Under the pieces are notes generated by a model. The model was not told where the DNA came from and did no database searches. It was given only the letters and a program-made list of their open reading frames with translations. A DNA stretch of 64,000 bases, from the NCBI GenBank assembly GCA_041394325.1, contig JAWKIJ010000001.1, forward strand, positions 806,001-870,000, in the 5' to 3' direction. Position 1 is the first letter of the stretch; each line of letters opens with the position of its first letter. Positions 37,983-46,406 of the stretch are shown piece by piece. The DNA comes from JAWKIJ01 sp041394325. GTDB lineage: Bacteria; Actinomycetota; Acidimicrobiia; Acidimicrobiales; Microtrichaceae. Both the position numbers and the translations under genes were made by a program.

Positions 37983-38803
37983 TGCACTTTATTGATAACA
38001 ACCTCCAACAACAGTTTCAGCAATATGGATTCGTAAAGTTTCCACTACTTCTTCCTCACGAAGTTACTCAATTGCAGGAACTTTGGGAAATGGTCAGGCC
38101 TCCTGAAATTGAGGGAATTTATTCCAATATCCACGATCAGCCACAAGAGATCAATACTCTGGTCGATCAGCAGATCACCGAGCTCTTTGCTTTACACCTC
38201 CCCGCCCTGATGGGCGATGCCTGGCTCGGGGGTGCGACATTCCTCGTCAAGGGTGCCGGACCGAACAGCGCTTCGACCCCGCATCAGGACTGGTGCAACG
38301 TGGACGAGCGCCGCGCACTGTCCGCCACCCTGTGGTGCCCTCTCGTCGACGTCGACGAGCACAACGGAGCACTCCAAGTGCTCCCGGGGACGCACCGCCT
38401 CCCACCGACGGTGCGATCACTCGACACACCGTCGGTGTACCTGGACTTCGATGACCGCCTCGAACCCTGGCTGACGTGCGTCCCCGCGAAGGCCGGCGAG
38501 GGGGTCCTCTACGCACACAACCTCTTCCACGGCTCGAAGCCGAACCTGTCCGGAGACGTCCGCGTCGCCGCGGTCTCCGGTGTTCTGCCGGTGGGGGTCA
38601 CCCATCTCCACTATCGACGTGATCCGGATCGAACGGGCAGTTTCGAGACCTACGAGGTGGAGCGCGACTTCTTTCTGAGCGGCATCCCCGAGATGGCCAA
38701 CGGGCGAGTGCCCGATTCCGCGCACTACCGGTCCACCGGACCCCACCGCGACGAACCCCTGACCTTCGACGAGATCGTCGCCGCGGTGGTCGCGGCGCGG
38801 TGA
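37979..38803 (+). CDS. PhyH-family Fe(II)/2-oxoglutarate dioxygenase 5
   Basis: 274 aa. Metal motif TPHQDWCNVDER (His102, Asp104), distal His in VLYAHNLFHGSKPNLSGDVR. The first ~70 codons are low-GC and use A/T-ending codons, while the rest has the usual high GC. The start overlaps DegT 2, so the aminotransferase and this oxygenase are translated as a pair. Substrate unknown; an amino-sugar-linked molecule is a reasonable guess from the pairing. Confidence 0.87.
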   Translation: MMHFIDNNLQQQFQQYGFVKFPLLLPHEVTQLQELWEMVRPPEIEGIYSNIHDQPQEINTLVDQQITELFALHLPALMGDAWLGGATFLVKGAGPNSASTPHQDWCNVDERRALSATLWCPLVDVDEHNGALQVLPGTHRLPPTVRSLDTPSVYLDFDDRLEPWLTCVPAKAGEGVLYAHNLFHGSKPNLSGDVRVAAVSGVLPVGVTHLHYRRDPDRTGSFETYEVERDFFLSGIPEMANGRVPDSAHYRSTGPHRDEPLTFDEIVAAVVAAR

Positions 38804-38847
38804 CACCCCGCCCATCCGCGTCGGGGTGATCGCGGCAAGGGCGACGG

Positions 38848-40107
38848 TCACCACCAGGCGGCCGGGTGGAAGGTCTCCTGGTGGTGGAGGAAGAGCCCCG
38901 AGACGACCTGGGCGAGGAGCGAGAGGACGACGACCCACCCGCCAACACCGATGCCGAAGCGGTAGGTGCCGGTTCGGATCCGCTTCGACAGCACCGGGTA
39001 CGCCGCGACCAACGACTCGACGACGACCACGAGGAGCGCGAGTTGGGGCCCCCAGATCAGGTCGCCGTTGTCAGGGCGATCGACGATGCTCAGCATCAGG
39101 AACAGGACGAGTCCGAATCCGTAGGTCAGCCACCCGAGCACCAGCGATCGGCGCCATCGCATCTCTCGACCGAGGAACACCGCGGCGACGAGCGGGAAGA
39201 GGGTCGACGCAACGACGGTCGCGACGAAGAAGATCGCGGGCCGATGGTGCAATGCCATCAGGATCCGGAGGGAACGAAGTGGCGCAACAGTGAGTCGGCC
39301 GGACAGAGATGCGGCGACCGCCGTCTGCCACACGGCGGCTACCAGGGCCGGGAGGAAGAGACCGAGACACCACACCTGCCAGTTGAATCGCTTCCTGCGG
39401 AAGGAGGTGACGACACCGTAGAGAAGGGTTGCGGGTATGAATGGGAGCAGGAAGCTCGGTTTCGCAAAGGCACTGAGAAGTGTGGCAAGAGCAAGAAGAG
39501 AAGTCGATCGTCGAGATGTCGATTGAGATGAGCGACGTGCAAACTCAATCGTGATGAGTAGTACCAATGGTCGAACAAGATTCGTAGTGGGGTTCTCGTA
39601 GGAGGTGATGGAGATGTAGCCAAGGACCAGATTGTGAGAGGCCCACGTCATGAACGTTGCAGGTGAGACAATCATCGCGGCAACAGTCGCAATGACCGGG
39701 AAAAGAGGATCGAACCGGCTGGGTGGTCCATCCATGGTCGAATACATGCGCATGAGGACAAGATCACTGCAGACCATGACAGCAATGATCACTACGATCA
39801 CACCGGTCGCAGCCCATGTAGCAGACCGAGACCCAAGAACGGGGCTGATACGCTCCAGTGCGCCAAAGGGGATCAGCGTTCGGACAATGATCACCAGTTG
39901 TTCGAAGAGTGCATACGGAATGCGAACCGTGCCGGAATAGCCGATGTCCTCGGCAAACTTGAGGTGTGCGCCGACGTCGGTTCGAAGTCCGACCGAGATC
40001 ACCGCCGGCAGATACCACGCCCCAACCGCCGCGGCGACCGCCACACGAAGCGCTCCGGCCGGGCGCTGTCCGGGCGCGACGGGCTCCGCGAACCCCCGCA
40101 CCGTCAT
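38848..40107 (-). CDS. Multi-spanning membrane protein, GT-C-like, paralog of 32688-33950
   Basis: 419 aa from ATG 40107 (GAGGGG six bases upstream). About ten helices; the central SLLALATLLSAFAKPSFLLPFIPATLLYG matches the AKP...P segment of the other membrane protein. ENPTTNLVRP and WGPQLALLVVVVESLVAAYP are further landmarks. It is the last gene of a minus-strand operon that starts at the acyl-CoA ligase. A lipid-linked sugar transferase or polymerase is likely, not proven. The part from about 39420 to 39960 is low in GC. Confidence 0.65.
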   Translation of the reverse strand: MTVRGFAEPVAPGQRPAGALRVAVAAAVGAWYLPAVISVGLRTDVGAHLKFAEDIGYSGTVRIPYALFEQLVIIVRTLIPFGALERISPVLGSRSATWAATGVIVVIIAVMVCSDLVLMRMYSTMDGPPSRFDPLFPVIATVAAMIVSPATFMTWASHNLVLGYISITSYENPTTNLVRPLVLLITIEFARRSSQSTSRRSTSLLALATLLSAFAKPSFLLPFIPATLLYGVVTSFRRKRFNWQVWCLGLFLPALVAAVWQTAVAASLSGRLTVAPLRSLRILMALHHRPAIFFVATVVASTLFPLVAAVFLGREMRWRRSLVLGWLTYGFGLVLFLMLSIVDRPDNGDLIWGPQLALLVVVVESLVAAYPVLSKRIRTGTYRFGIGVGGWVVVLSLLAQVVSGLFLHHQETFHPAAWW

Positions 40108-41153
40108 CGGAATCCCCTCGGCAGCGGGAAGCAGTGAAGCCGGTGACCGGCGACGGCGATCCCACAGAGGCTCGAGCCACCCACACCGAGCTCGTCCAAT
40201 GGGACGCGGTCGACGATCCTGGCGGTCGACTCGCCCGCCGACCAGCACGCCGGTAGCGACCCTCCCGCCGCGGCGCAGGCAACCCGTTCGCCGACCGCAA
40301 ACAGGTCCGCGCCGACACCGTCCACCGCGGAGAACACGAGGGGCCGGGCACGTCCCGACTCCACCACCCGGCGGGGACGGTCGAGTGGTGCGCACATCAC
40401 CGAGCGATCCGACACCGTGACACAGACCTGCGTGCCCCCCACATCGAGATCGGAGACGACACCCGACTCGATCCGCGAGCGAGCGACGGCGCTCGCGTCG
40501 TCGGCGGTGGCCCAGGGGCCCCTCCCCCAACAGGTGATCGTCGCCCGATCGCTGACCGCGCACGTGTTGCGGTCTCCCGCCGCGACCAGTCGCGCGTTCG
40601 TCGGCGCCAACCTGGCGAGAACCGGAGTGGATCGTCGGGATGCGAATCCCGTCCCGAGTTGCCCGGCCTCGTTGCCGCCCCAACACCTGATCCTTCGGTC
40701 CTTGCCGAGCGCGCACGCGTGGTCCAACCCGGCAGCCACCGAGCGGGCCGGGGGAATCGCCACCGTCGACGGCAGAGCACTCACCGCATCCGTCCGGCCG
40801 TCACCCAGTTGACCCACCGTGTCAAGGCCCCAGCACATCACGGCTCCGCTCCCTTCGACCGAGCAGGTGTAGTCGTCTCCCGCTGCGATCACGGTCGGGG
40901 CGACCACGCCACGGACCGGCTCCGACCCCGACCCGATCTGCGTCGTCCCGTTGCCCAACTGGCCGAACGACCCGGCACCCCAGCAGCGGACGGCACCGCC
41001 GGACACGACCGCGCACGCGTGACGTTCGCCCATCGCCACCGAGGATGCGGTGCTCGGCGGCCGGACTCGGGACCGGAGTACCTGCACGCTGCCGAACACT
41101 CCGACCGCGGCCATCCCGATGAGGACGGCCACTCCGATCCTGCTCGTCCGCAC
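40104..41153 (-). CDS. RCC1-repeat protein with N-terminal membrane anchor
   Basis: 349 aa from GTG 41153. One N-terminal hydrophobic segment (IGVAVLIGMAAVGVFGSVQVL) is followed by RCC1-type beta-propeller repeats: CWGAGSFGQLGNGT, CWGLDTVGQLGDGR and CWGGNEAGQLGTGF, each preceded by a [V/A]AAG...CA segment, then weaker copies. Paired Cys residues (HACAV...RCWG) could form disulfides, which fits an extracytoplasmic location. Its start is 13 bases from the GT2 stop and its end overlaps the membrane protein. It may bind the glycan or a partner protein; bacterial RCC1 proteins are mostly uncharacterised. Confidence 0.82.
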   Translation of the reverse strand: MRTSRIGVAVLIGMAAVGVFGSVQVLRSRVRPPSTASSVAMGERHACAVVSGGAVRCWGAGSFGQLGNGTTQIGSGSEPVRGVVAPTVIAAGDDYTCSVEGSGAVMCWGLDTVGQLGDGRTDAVSALPSTVAIPPARSVAAGLDHACALGKDRRIRCWGGNEAGQLGTGFASRRSTPVLARLAPTNARLVAAGDRNTCAVSDRATITCWGRGPWATADDASAVARSRIESGVVSDLDVGGTQVCVTVSDRSVMCAPLDRPRRVVESGRARPLVFSAVDGVGADLFAVGERVACAAAGGSLPACWSAGESTARIVDRVPLDELGVGGSSLCGIAVAGHRLHCFPLPRGFR

Positions 41154-41166
41154 CCGGTCTCCGTCG

Positions 41167-42078
41167 TCACCCGGCGTCGGAGATCAAGGAATCGCGTCGG
41201 GTACCCGGAGTGCCCGTACCGACCTGCGCACCAACGACGTAAAGCGGCTCGGAGCGGTCCCGGAGGTCGGCAACGGCGCGGACACGGCACCACCGTGCGG
41301 TTCCGGCGACGCCCGCAGCGACGACCAGGGGAACGGTGCGGCGTCGGACGAGGCCGTATCCCACCGAACCGGCGGCCAACGCCGACGCGAGTGGAGCGAC
41401 CCGCGGGGGCCCGTACGTGACAGCGAAGTCCCATCCGATGCGAGCGAGGGCACCGAGCCGATAGCCCGAATCGCTCCGAACCGACGATTCGAAGGGTATG
41501 AACACGGGACGACGGGCCAGTCGAAGGAACACGGGAAGGATCAACTGCACCCCGGTCCGTTCCAGTTCGGCACGGTAGGACGGTTCCAGGGCTCGAGACA
41601 TGAGGAGGAACGCGGACGTCACGTCGGGCCCGGTGACGCCGATCGCACGCGCCGCGAGATGGGCGATGGTCCGCCCGGCGCGCCGGACCGGCGAACGTCG
41701 GTCGTGGGTCCGCGCCGCCACCACGAGATCGTGACCGCGTTCGAAGGCCGCGACCATGTCCGGCACCAGCTCCGGCGGATGCTCCAGATCGCCGTCCATG
41801 ACCACGAGCGCCTGACCCTTCGCAACTTCCAGTCCGGCGAACGTGGCTCGCGTCTGGCGGACGTTGCGGTCGAGTCGCAGGCCACGCACCCGGGGATCCA
41901 GGGCGGCGAGGCGAAGGACCTCGGCCCACGTCGCGCCGGTCGGGCTCGCGTCGTCGACGAGGACGAACTCGAGGTCCTCGAAGCGGTCGTGCAACGCCGT
42001 CGAGAGCCGTTCGTGGAGCGTGGCGACCGTATCGGCGCACTCGTAGAGGGGGACGACGATCGAGATCCGGGTGCTCAC
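41167..42078 (-). CDS. GT2 family glycosyltransferase
   Basis: 303 aa from GTG 42078. SIVVPLYECADTVATLHERLS, FVLVDDASPTGATW and the metal-binding VVMDGDLEHPPELVPDM identify a GT-A enzyme similar to the one at 35699-36709. One hydrophobic stretch (SALAAGSVGYGLVRRRTVPLVVAAGVAG) lies near the C-terminus. Overlaps the GNAT-like gene (GTGA). Probably transfers a sugar to polyprenyl phosphate; donor unknown. Confidence 0.88.
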   Translation of the reverse strand: MSTRISIVVPLYECADTVATLHERLSTALHDRFEDLEFVLVDDASPTGATWAEVLRLAALDPRVRGLRLDRNVRQTRATFAGLEVAKGQALVVMDGDLEHPPELVPDMVAAFERGHDLVVAARTHDRRSPVRRAGRTIAHLAARAIGVTGPDVTSAFLLMSRALEPSYRAELERTGVQLILPVFLRLARRPVFIPFESSVRSDSGYRLGALARIGWDFAVTYGPPRVAPLASALAAGSVGYGLVRRRTVPLVVAAGVAGTARWCRVRAVADLRDRSEPLYVVGAQVGTGTPGTRRDSLISDAG

Positions 42079-43085
42079 ACCTCATCGACCCATCGATGCA
42101 GGACGTGGGAGGTCCGGCACAACGCGAGGCTCCGTATTCCCGCGAGGGCGTTGACCATCGGGTAGTTATCGGCCTGGGTACTCCACTCGAGCAGACGGTT
42201 CTCCGCGATCGGGTGGTTGCACGAGTACGTGGCGACACCGGTGACCGATCCACCGGGCATCCCGGGGACCCGGAAGCCGAAGGTGCTCCCGACCATGCGA
42301 ACCCCATAGGGCTCGAGCGAGCGCCACCGTGTCCACGTGCCGAACGACGCCGGCGCGTCGCCGAGCCAGTAGGCGACGAGGACGTCGGCGGTCTCACCGG
42401 CGACGTGGCGCCTGAGCAGCCGCTCGTACAGCTCATCGCATCGATCGTCCGGCAGGCGGGGATCGGCGTGGTAGTGGTCGTGGGTCACCAGGCCCCGTGC
42501 TCGGGCGATCGCCTCGCCGATCGCCGGAGGCAGGTCGTGGGCATCCCCGAGCGGATGGACCCGAACCGGCAGCTCGGCCGGTAGCGGCGCGTTGAGGGGT
42601 GTTCGTTCGAGGTCGTTGACGAAGGTGAGCGTCGTCTCCCGATGCCGGAATCCGGCTGCCTCGGCGGCGGCGATGCCATCACGGTCGTCGGCCTCCAGGC
42701 GCAGCATCACCATGGCCCCGGACCCTTCGCCGAGTCGTGCGACGAGGCTCGACAACATACGGTCGACGAGCTCGCCCCGGTCCGAACGGTCGGACGCGGT
42801 GAGCACGTGGCTCACCTCGTGGCACGGGACGCCGAACACCGTCTCGAGATCGGGCAGGCGCAGAAGGGACGCTGCTCCGACGACGCGGCGACCCGATCGG
42901 GCGACCACCCGGGGATCGGCTGCGACCCCCCCTCGAAGCACTTCGTCACGCCGGACGTCGCCCGCCACGTCGAAGCCGAAACGGCGGAGGTAGCGCAGCG
43001 GCGCGTACGGAGCGGTTCGGGCCAGCTCCGCGATCGCGTCGAGGTCGGCGGGACCGGGCGAGTCGAGATCGACCGAGGTGCTCAC
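42075..43085 (-). CDS. GNAT-like acyltransferase domain protein
   Basis: 336 aa from GTG 43085. The N-terminal half resembles GNAT acetyltransferases: DLDAIAELARTAPYAPLRYLRRFGFD, VVARSGRRVVGAASLLRLPD, a central helix SSLVARLGEGSGAMVMLRLEADDRDGIAAAEAAGFRHRE that matches the acetyl-CoA-side motif. The C-terminal half (VHPLGDAHDLPPAIGEAIARARG ...) is unlike known domains to me. It may acetylate an amino sugar made by the DegT enzymes; inferred from context. It is separated by two bases from PhyH 6. Confidence 0.65.
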   Translation of the reverse strand: MSTSVDLDSPGPADLDAIAELARTAPYAPLRYLRRFGFDVAGDVRRDEVLRGGVAADPRVVARSGRRVVGAASLLRLPDLETVFGVPCHEVSHVLTASDRSDRGELVDRMLSSLVARLGEGSGAMVMLRLEADDRDGIAAAEAAGFRHRETTLTFVNDLERTPLNAPLPAELPVRVHPLGDAHDLPPAIGEAIARARGLVTHDHYHADPRLPDDRCDELYERLLRRHVAGETADVLVAYWLGDAPASFGTWTRWRSLEPYGVRMVGSTFGFRVPGMPGGSVTGVATYSCNHPIAENRLLEWSTQADNYPMVNALAGIRSLALCRTSHVLHRWVDEV

Positions 43086-43087
43086 CG

Positions 43088-43912
43088 CTACGGCTCTTCG
43101 TCGCGGGCGCGCGCGATCGCGCGGTTCAACAGCTCCTGCGCACGGACTCCATCGGGGAGGAAGAACTCCTCGTACGAACCCGGCGGGATCGACTCGAACC
43201 CGAGCCGGCGACGAACCGGCCGGGGCAGGTGCGCGAGATCGAGGTGGCGCAGCATTCTCACCATGTCGAACCGCTGACGCACCCATGGACGCACGACACC
43301 GACGGCGATCGCACGTCGCCAACGGTCCGAGCGATTCGGCAACGCGTCGTGCCAAAGTCGGGGGTGATACCAGCACACGCTGCCTGCGGGAGCCTCCAGG
43401 GTCATCGCCCGCGCGAGATACTCCTCCTCGGAAGGACGATCCACGGTCGCCACCGTGTCCAAGCGGGTCGGACCCGACTCGGGGGTGAAGTCATCGAGCA
43501 GCACCATGACGCCGACACCCACGAGATAGTCCGGTGTGTCGAAGGGTGTGTCGACGTGGACCGGCCTTCCCGCCGAACCCGGGGGCTGGCACAACGTCGT
43601 CATCATGTAGATGTGACAGTCCGAACCGAGCAGTCGGTCACACGGTCCCATGACGGCCTCGTTCGCGAGGACGTCGAGGAACCGCGGATCGTGCACGGGT
43701 GGAAACAGCACCCGACCGACGTCCACGCTCCGGTGCGGCGGGGTGAGCGCCCGGTCGGCCTCCAGAGCGGCATCCACCATGTCGGAGAGCCTCGCGACCT
43801 CGCCGGGGTCGAGCACGTCGGCCACCACCGAGTTCTGCAGATCGGCGATGTCGGCGGCCACGATCTCGTCGAGACGGTCCGGATCGAACCGCCGAACGGG
43901 GAACGCGCTCAC
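43088..43912 (-). CDS. PhyH-family Fe(II)/2-oxoglutarate dioxygenase 6
   Basis: 274 aa from GTG 43912. Metal ligands His119 and Asp121 are in GRPVHVDTPFDTPDYL, with distal His in VCWYHPRLWHDALPNRSDRWRRA. The HVDTPFD form differs from the HQDW copies in the cluster, so it is a separate lineage. It overlaps the acyl-CoA ligase stop by GTGA, which suggests an acyl-CoA or acylated substrate. Predicted alpha-hydroxylase-like activity is inference. Confidence 0.85.
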   Translation of the reverse strand: MSAFPVRRFDPDRLDEIVAADIADLQNSVVADVLDPGEVARLSDMVDAALEADRALTPPHRSVDVGRVLFPPVHDPRFLDVLANEAVMGPCDRLLGSDCHIYMMTTLCQPPGSAGRPVHVDTPFDTPDYLVGVGVMVLLDDFTPESGPTRLDTVATVDRPSEEEYLARAMTLEAPAGSVCWYHPRLWHDALPNRSDRWRRAIAVGVVRPWVRQRFDMVRMLRHLDLAHLPRPVRRRLGFESIPPGSYEEFFLPDGVRAQELLNRAIARARDEEP

Positions 43913-45525
43913 GAAGTCGCCTGATCCGCCGCGAGGAGGGCCTCCCGCAGCGTCTTCTTGGAGAACTTGCCCACCGACGTGCGCGGGATCGTGTCCACGA
44001 ATTCGAAACGCTCGGGAACCCACCAGCCCGGCACGTGCTCGCCGAGGAACCCGCGTAGCTCCTCGGCATCGGGGGTGGCGTCGGCCGCTGCGACGACGAA
44101 CGCCACCGGGCGCTCACCCCACCGCTCGTCGGGTGCGGCGACCACGGCGGCCTCCGCCACGGTGTCGTGACCCATCAGGAGGTTCTCCAGCGCGATCGAG
44201 CTGATCCACTCCCCACCCGACTTGACCACGTCCTTGATACGGTCGACGATCCGCAGGAGGCCGTCCCGACCGCGCATCGCGATGTCGCCCGTACGAAGCC
44301 AGCCATCCTCGGCGATGCTCTCGGGCGAGCGACCCGCCAGGTAGCCCGATGCAATCCACGGACCTCGCACCTGCAGTTCTCCGGCGGACTCGGCATCGGC
44401 GATCACGTCACCGTCCTCGCCGACGATCCGGACCTCGACGCCGAGCACCGGCACGCCAACCGACGCACGGGCATCGACCAGAGCCGGGTCGTCCGCGGCG
44501 GCCAACACGGACAGGTCACCGACGATCGTGGCGAGCGGGCTCGTCTCGGTCATGCCGAAGATCTGCGTCAACGGGACCCCCACCACCTCACGGAATCGCT
44601 CCGACAGGCTCGGCGGAACAGCCGACGCCCCCGAGATAACGGTCCGCAGCGCCGGGACCGACCGTCCACGCATCTCCGGCACCACCGCGGACCAAATGGT
44701 CGGCACCCCACAGGTGACCGACACCCTCTGCTCCTCGAGCAACGACGCCAACGCCTTGCCGCTCAGGTCGGTGCCGGGCAACACCAGCGTCGCACCCGTG
44801 CCCACGGCCGCGTGGACGAACCCGACGGCGTTCGCGTGGAACAAGGGTACCACCGGCATGACGACGTCGCGCTCCGCTATCGCGATCCCCCCCGCGCTCG
44901 TCACCGCCATCGCGTGCAACACCAGCGACCGGTGGCTGGAGAGCACCCCCTTCGGGTCGCCGGTCGTCCCGCCCGTGTGGCAGAGCATCGCGGCGCGTCG
45001 TTCGTCGCCGACCGACGTCGAACTCGGAGGCGCTGCCGCCACGACGTCCTCGTAGCGGTGCACCTCCACGTTCGGTGGGAGCGTCGGTGTCGACGGCGGG
45101 TCGCCGACCACGATCACCCGGCGCACCCGGGGACACGCCGGAAGGACCCCGACCAGCTTGTCGAGCAGGGAGTCGTGGACGAAGACCGCCTCGTCGCCGG
45201 CTTCGCCGATCACGAAGGCGAGTTGGGCGTCGGTGAAACGCGGGTTGAGCGTGTGCAGCACCCGACCAGATCCCGGGATCCCGAAATAGAGCTCCGCGTG
45301 TTCGACGGTCGACCACATCAACGAAGCGACGAACGAATCGCCGCCGACGCCGAGCACGTCGAGTGCTCCGCCCACCCGGCGAACCCGTTCCGCCCACATC
45401 GAGTACGTGGTCGTGGTGATCCCGTTCCGGCCGGCGCTACGGATCTCCTTGTGGCCGAACCATTCCTCGGCACGGCGAGCGAGAAGATCGAGCGTCAACG
45501 GATGCTCACCCATCAGCCCATACAT
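43909..45525 (-). CDS. Acyl-CoA synthetase (AMP-forming, FadD-like)
   Basis: 538 aa from ATG 45525. ANL-family motifs: P-loop MLCHTGGTTGDPKGVLSSH, IFGMTETSP, GWLRTGDIAMRGRDGLLRIVDRIKDVVKSGGEWIS and the catalytic lysine region RTSVGKFSKKTLR. It activates a fatty acid as an acyl-adenylate, then CoA thioester. First gene of a six-gene minus-strand operon with PhyH 6, GNAT-like, GT2, RCC1 and membrane proteins (overlaps or short gaps throughout). The acyl group could modify the surface glycolipid. Confidence 0.92.
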   Translation of the reverse strand: MYGLMGEHPLTLDLLARRAEEWFGHKEIRSAGRNGITTTTYSMWAERVRRVGGALDVLGVGGDSFVASLMWSTVEHAELYFGIPGSGRVLHTLNPRFTDAQLAFVIGEAGDEAVFVHDSLLDKLVGVLPACPRVRRVIVVGDPPSTPTLPPNVEVHRYEDVVAAAPPSSTSVGDERRAAMLCHTGGTTGDPKGVLSSHRSLVLHAMAVTSAGGIAIAERDVVMPVVPLFHANAVGFVHAAVGTGATLVLPGTDLSGKALASLLEEQRVSVTCGVPTIWSAVVPEMRGRSVPALRTVISGASAVPPSLSERFREVVGVPLTQIFGMTETSPLATIVGDLSVLAAADDPALVDARASVGVPVLGVEVRIVGEDGDVIADAESAGELQVRGPWIASGYLAGRSPESIAEDGWLRTGDIAMRGRDGLLRIVDRIKDVVKSGGEWISSIALENLLMGHDTVAEAAVVAAPDERWGERPVAFVVAAADATPDAEELRGFLGEHVPGWWVPERFEFVDTIPRTSVGKFSKKTLREALLAADQATS

Positions 45526-45615
45526 CGACACGGCTCCTCTGCACACATCTTCGACCGACCCGCCTCGGCCACGTCGCCCCGAACCGAAACGGGGAACCGG
45601 CCTACACTCGGGCCC

Positions 45616-46083
45616 GTGGGGGTTATTCGGGCCTTCGACGGAACCACGGCACCCTTCCTCGCTCCGCGCGAAGCGTACCCGGCGCGGGTCGTACCGCTCA
45701 TTCCCGACGAGGAGCTCGACAACACGGCCGTGCGTTGGCACCACGAGGGCGACGAGAACACGTTGCAGATGTTCGAGATGCGCGTCGCCCCGAATACCCG
45801 CCTCGCACCGCACGCCCACGATGCGAGTGAGATCATCGCGGTGATCGAGGGCGAACTCCTGGTCGGCCGCAAGTCCTACGGTGTGGGGTCGTCGCTCTTC
45901 GTGGAAGGCGGCACCGTCTATTCGGTCACCGCCGGTCCGGCCGGTTGCCGATTCCTCAACTTCCGTGCGGCGGCCGACAAGACCTACTACACCGCGGCAC
46001 AGCAGCGGGAACGGATGAAGGAGTCGCGCTCCCGGGACACGCGATCCGAGCCGGGCGACCCGAAGCCACCCGAGGGCGCATGA
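45616..46083 (+). CDS. Cupin domain protein
   Basis: 155 aa from GTG 45616. The single cupin shows NTRLAPHAHDASEIIAVIEGELLVGRKSYG and the second motif GSSLFVEGGTVYSVTAGPAG, i.e. metal-binding HxH and Glu in motif 1. A role in ligand sensing or small-molecule conversion is possible. It is divergent from the acyl-CoA ligase and overlaps the YCII gene by ATGA. Confidence 0.8.
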   Translation: MGVIRAFDGTTAPFLAPREAYPARVVPLIPDEELDNTAVRWHHEGDENTLQMFEMRVAPNTRLAPHAHDASEIIAVIEGELLVGRKSYGVGSSLFVEGGTVYSVTAGPAGCRFLNFRAAADKTYYTAAQQRERMKESRSRDTRSEPGDPKPPEGA

Positions 46084-46406
46084 TCCTCGCCACCTGTCGC
46101 ATCGACCGCGATCGTCTAGCCGACATGGCCGCGCTGCGGGCTGCGCACATCCAACACGTCCTCGACAACCGCGACGTGATCCACACGGGTGGGCTCACCA
46201 CCACCCAGTCGATTCCGACCGCGATCGTCCTGCTCCTCGACGTTGCGACCCGGCAGGCCGCCGAGACACTCGTCGCGGCCGACCCCTACTCGACGCTCTA
46301 CTCGGACGTCGAGCTCACCGACTTCACCCTGCGGATCCCCGAACCGGAGCCCGGCTCCCTCGAGCACCTCCGCGACGCGGCCGCACGCGAGCAACGGGCC
46401 CCGTGA
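46080..46406 (+). CDS. YCII-related protein
   Basis: 108 aa from ATG 46080. It has the dimeric alpha/beta YCII fold: ALRAAHIQHVLDNRDVIHTGGLT and TLVAADPYSTLYSDVELTDFTLRI. Conserved His in RAAHIQH and Asp in ADPY match the proposed active site. Sits between cupin and ketoacyl synthase with overlaps on both sides. Function unknown. Confidence 0.8.
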   Translation: MILATCRIDRDRLADMAALRAAHIQHVLDNRDVIHTGGLTTTQSIPTAIVLLLDVATRQAAETLVAADPYSTLYSDVELTDFTLRIPEPEPGSLEHLRDAAAREQRAP

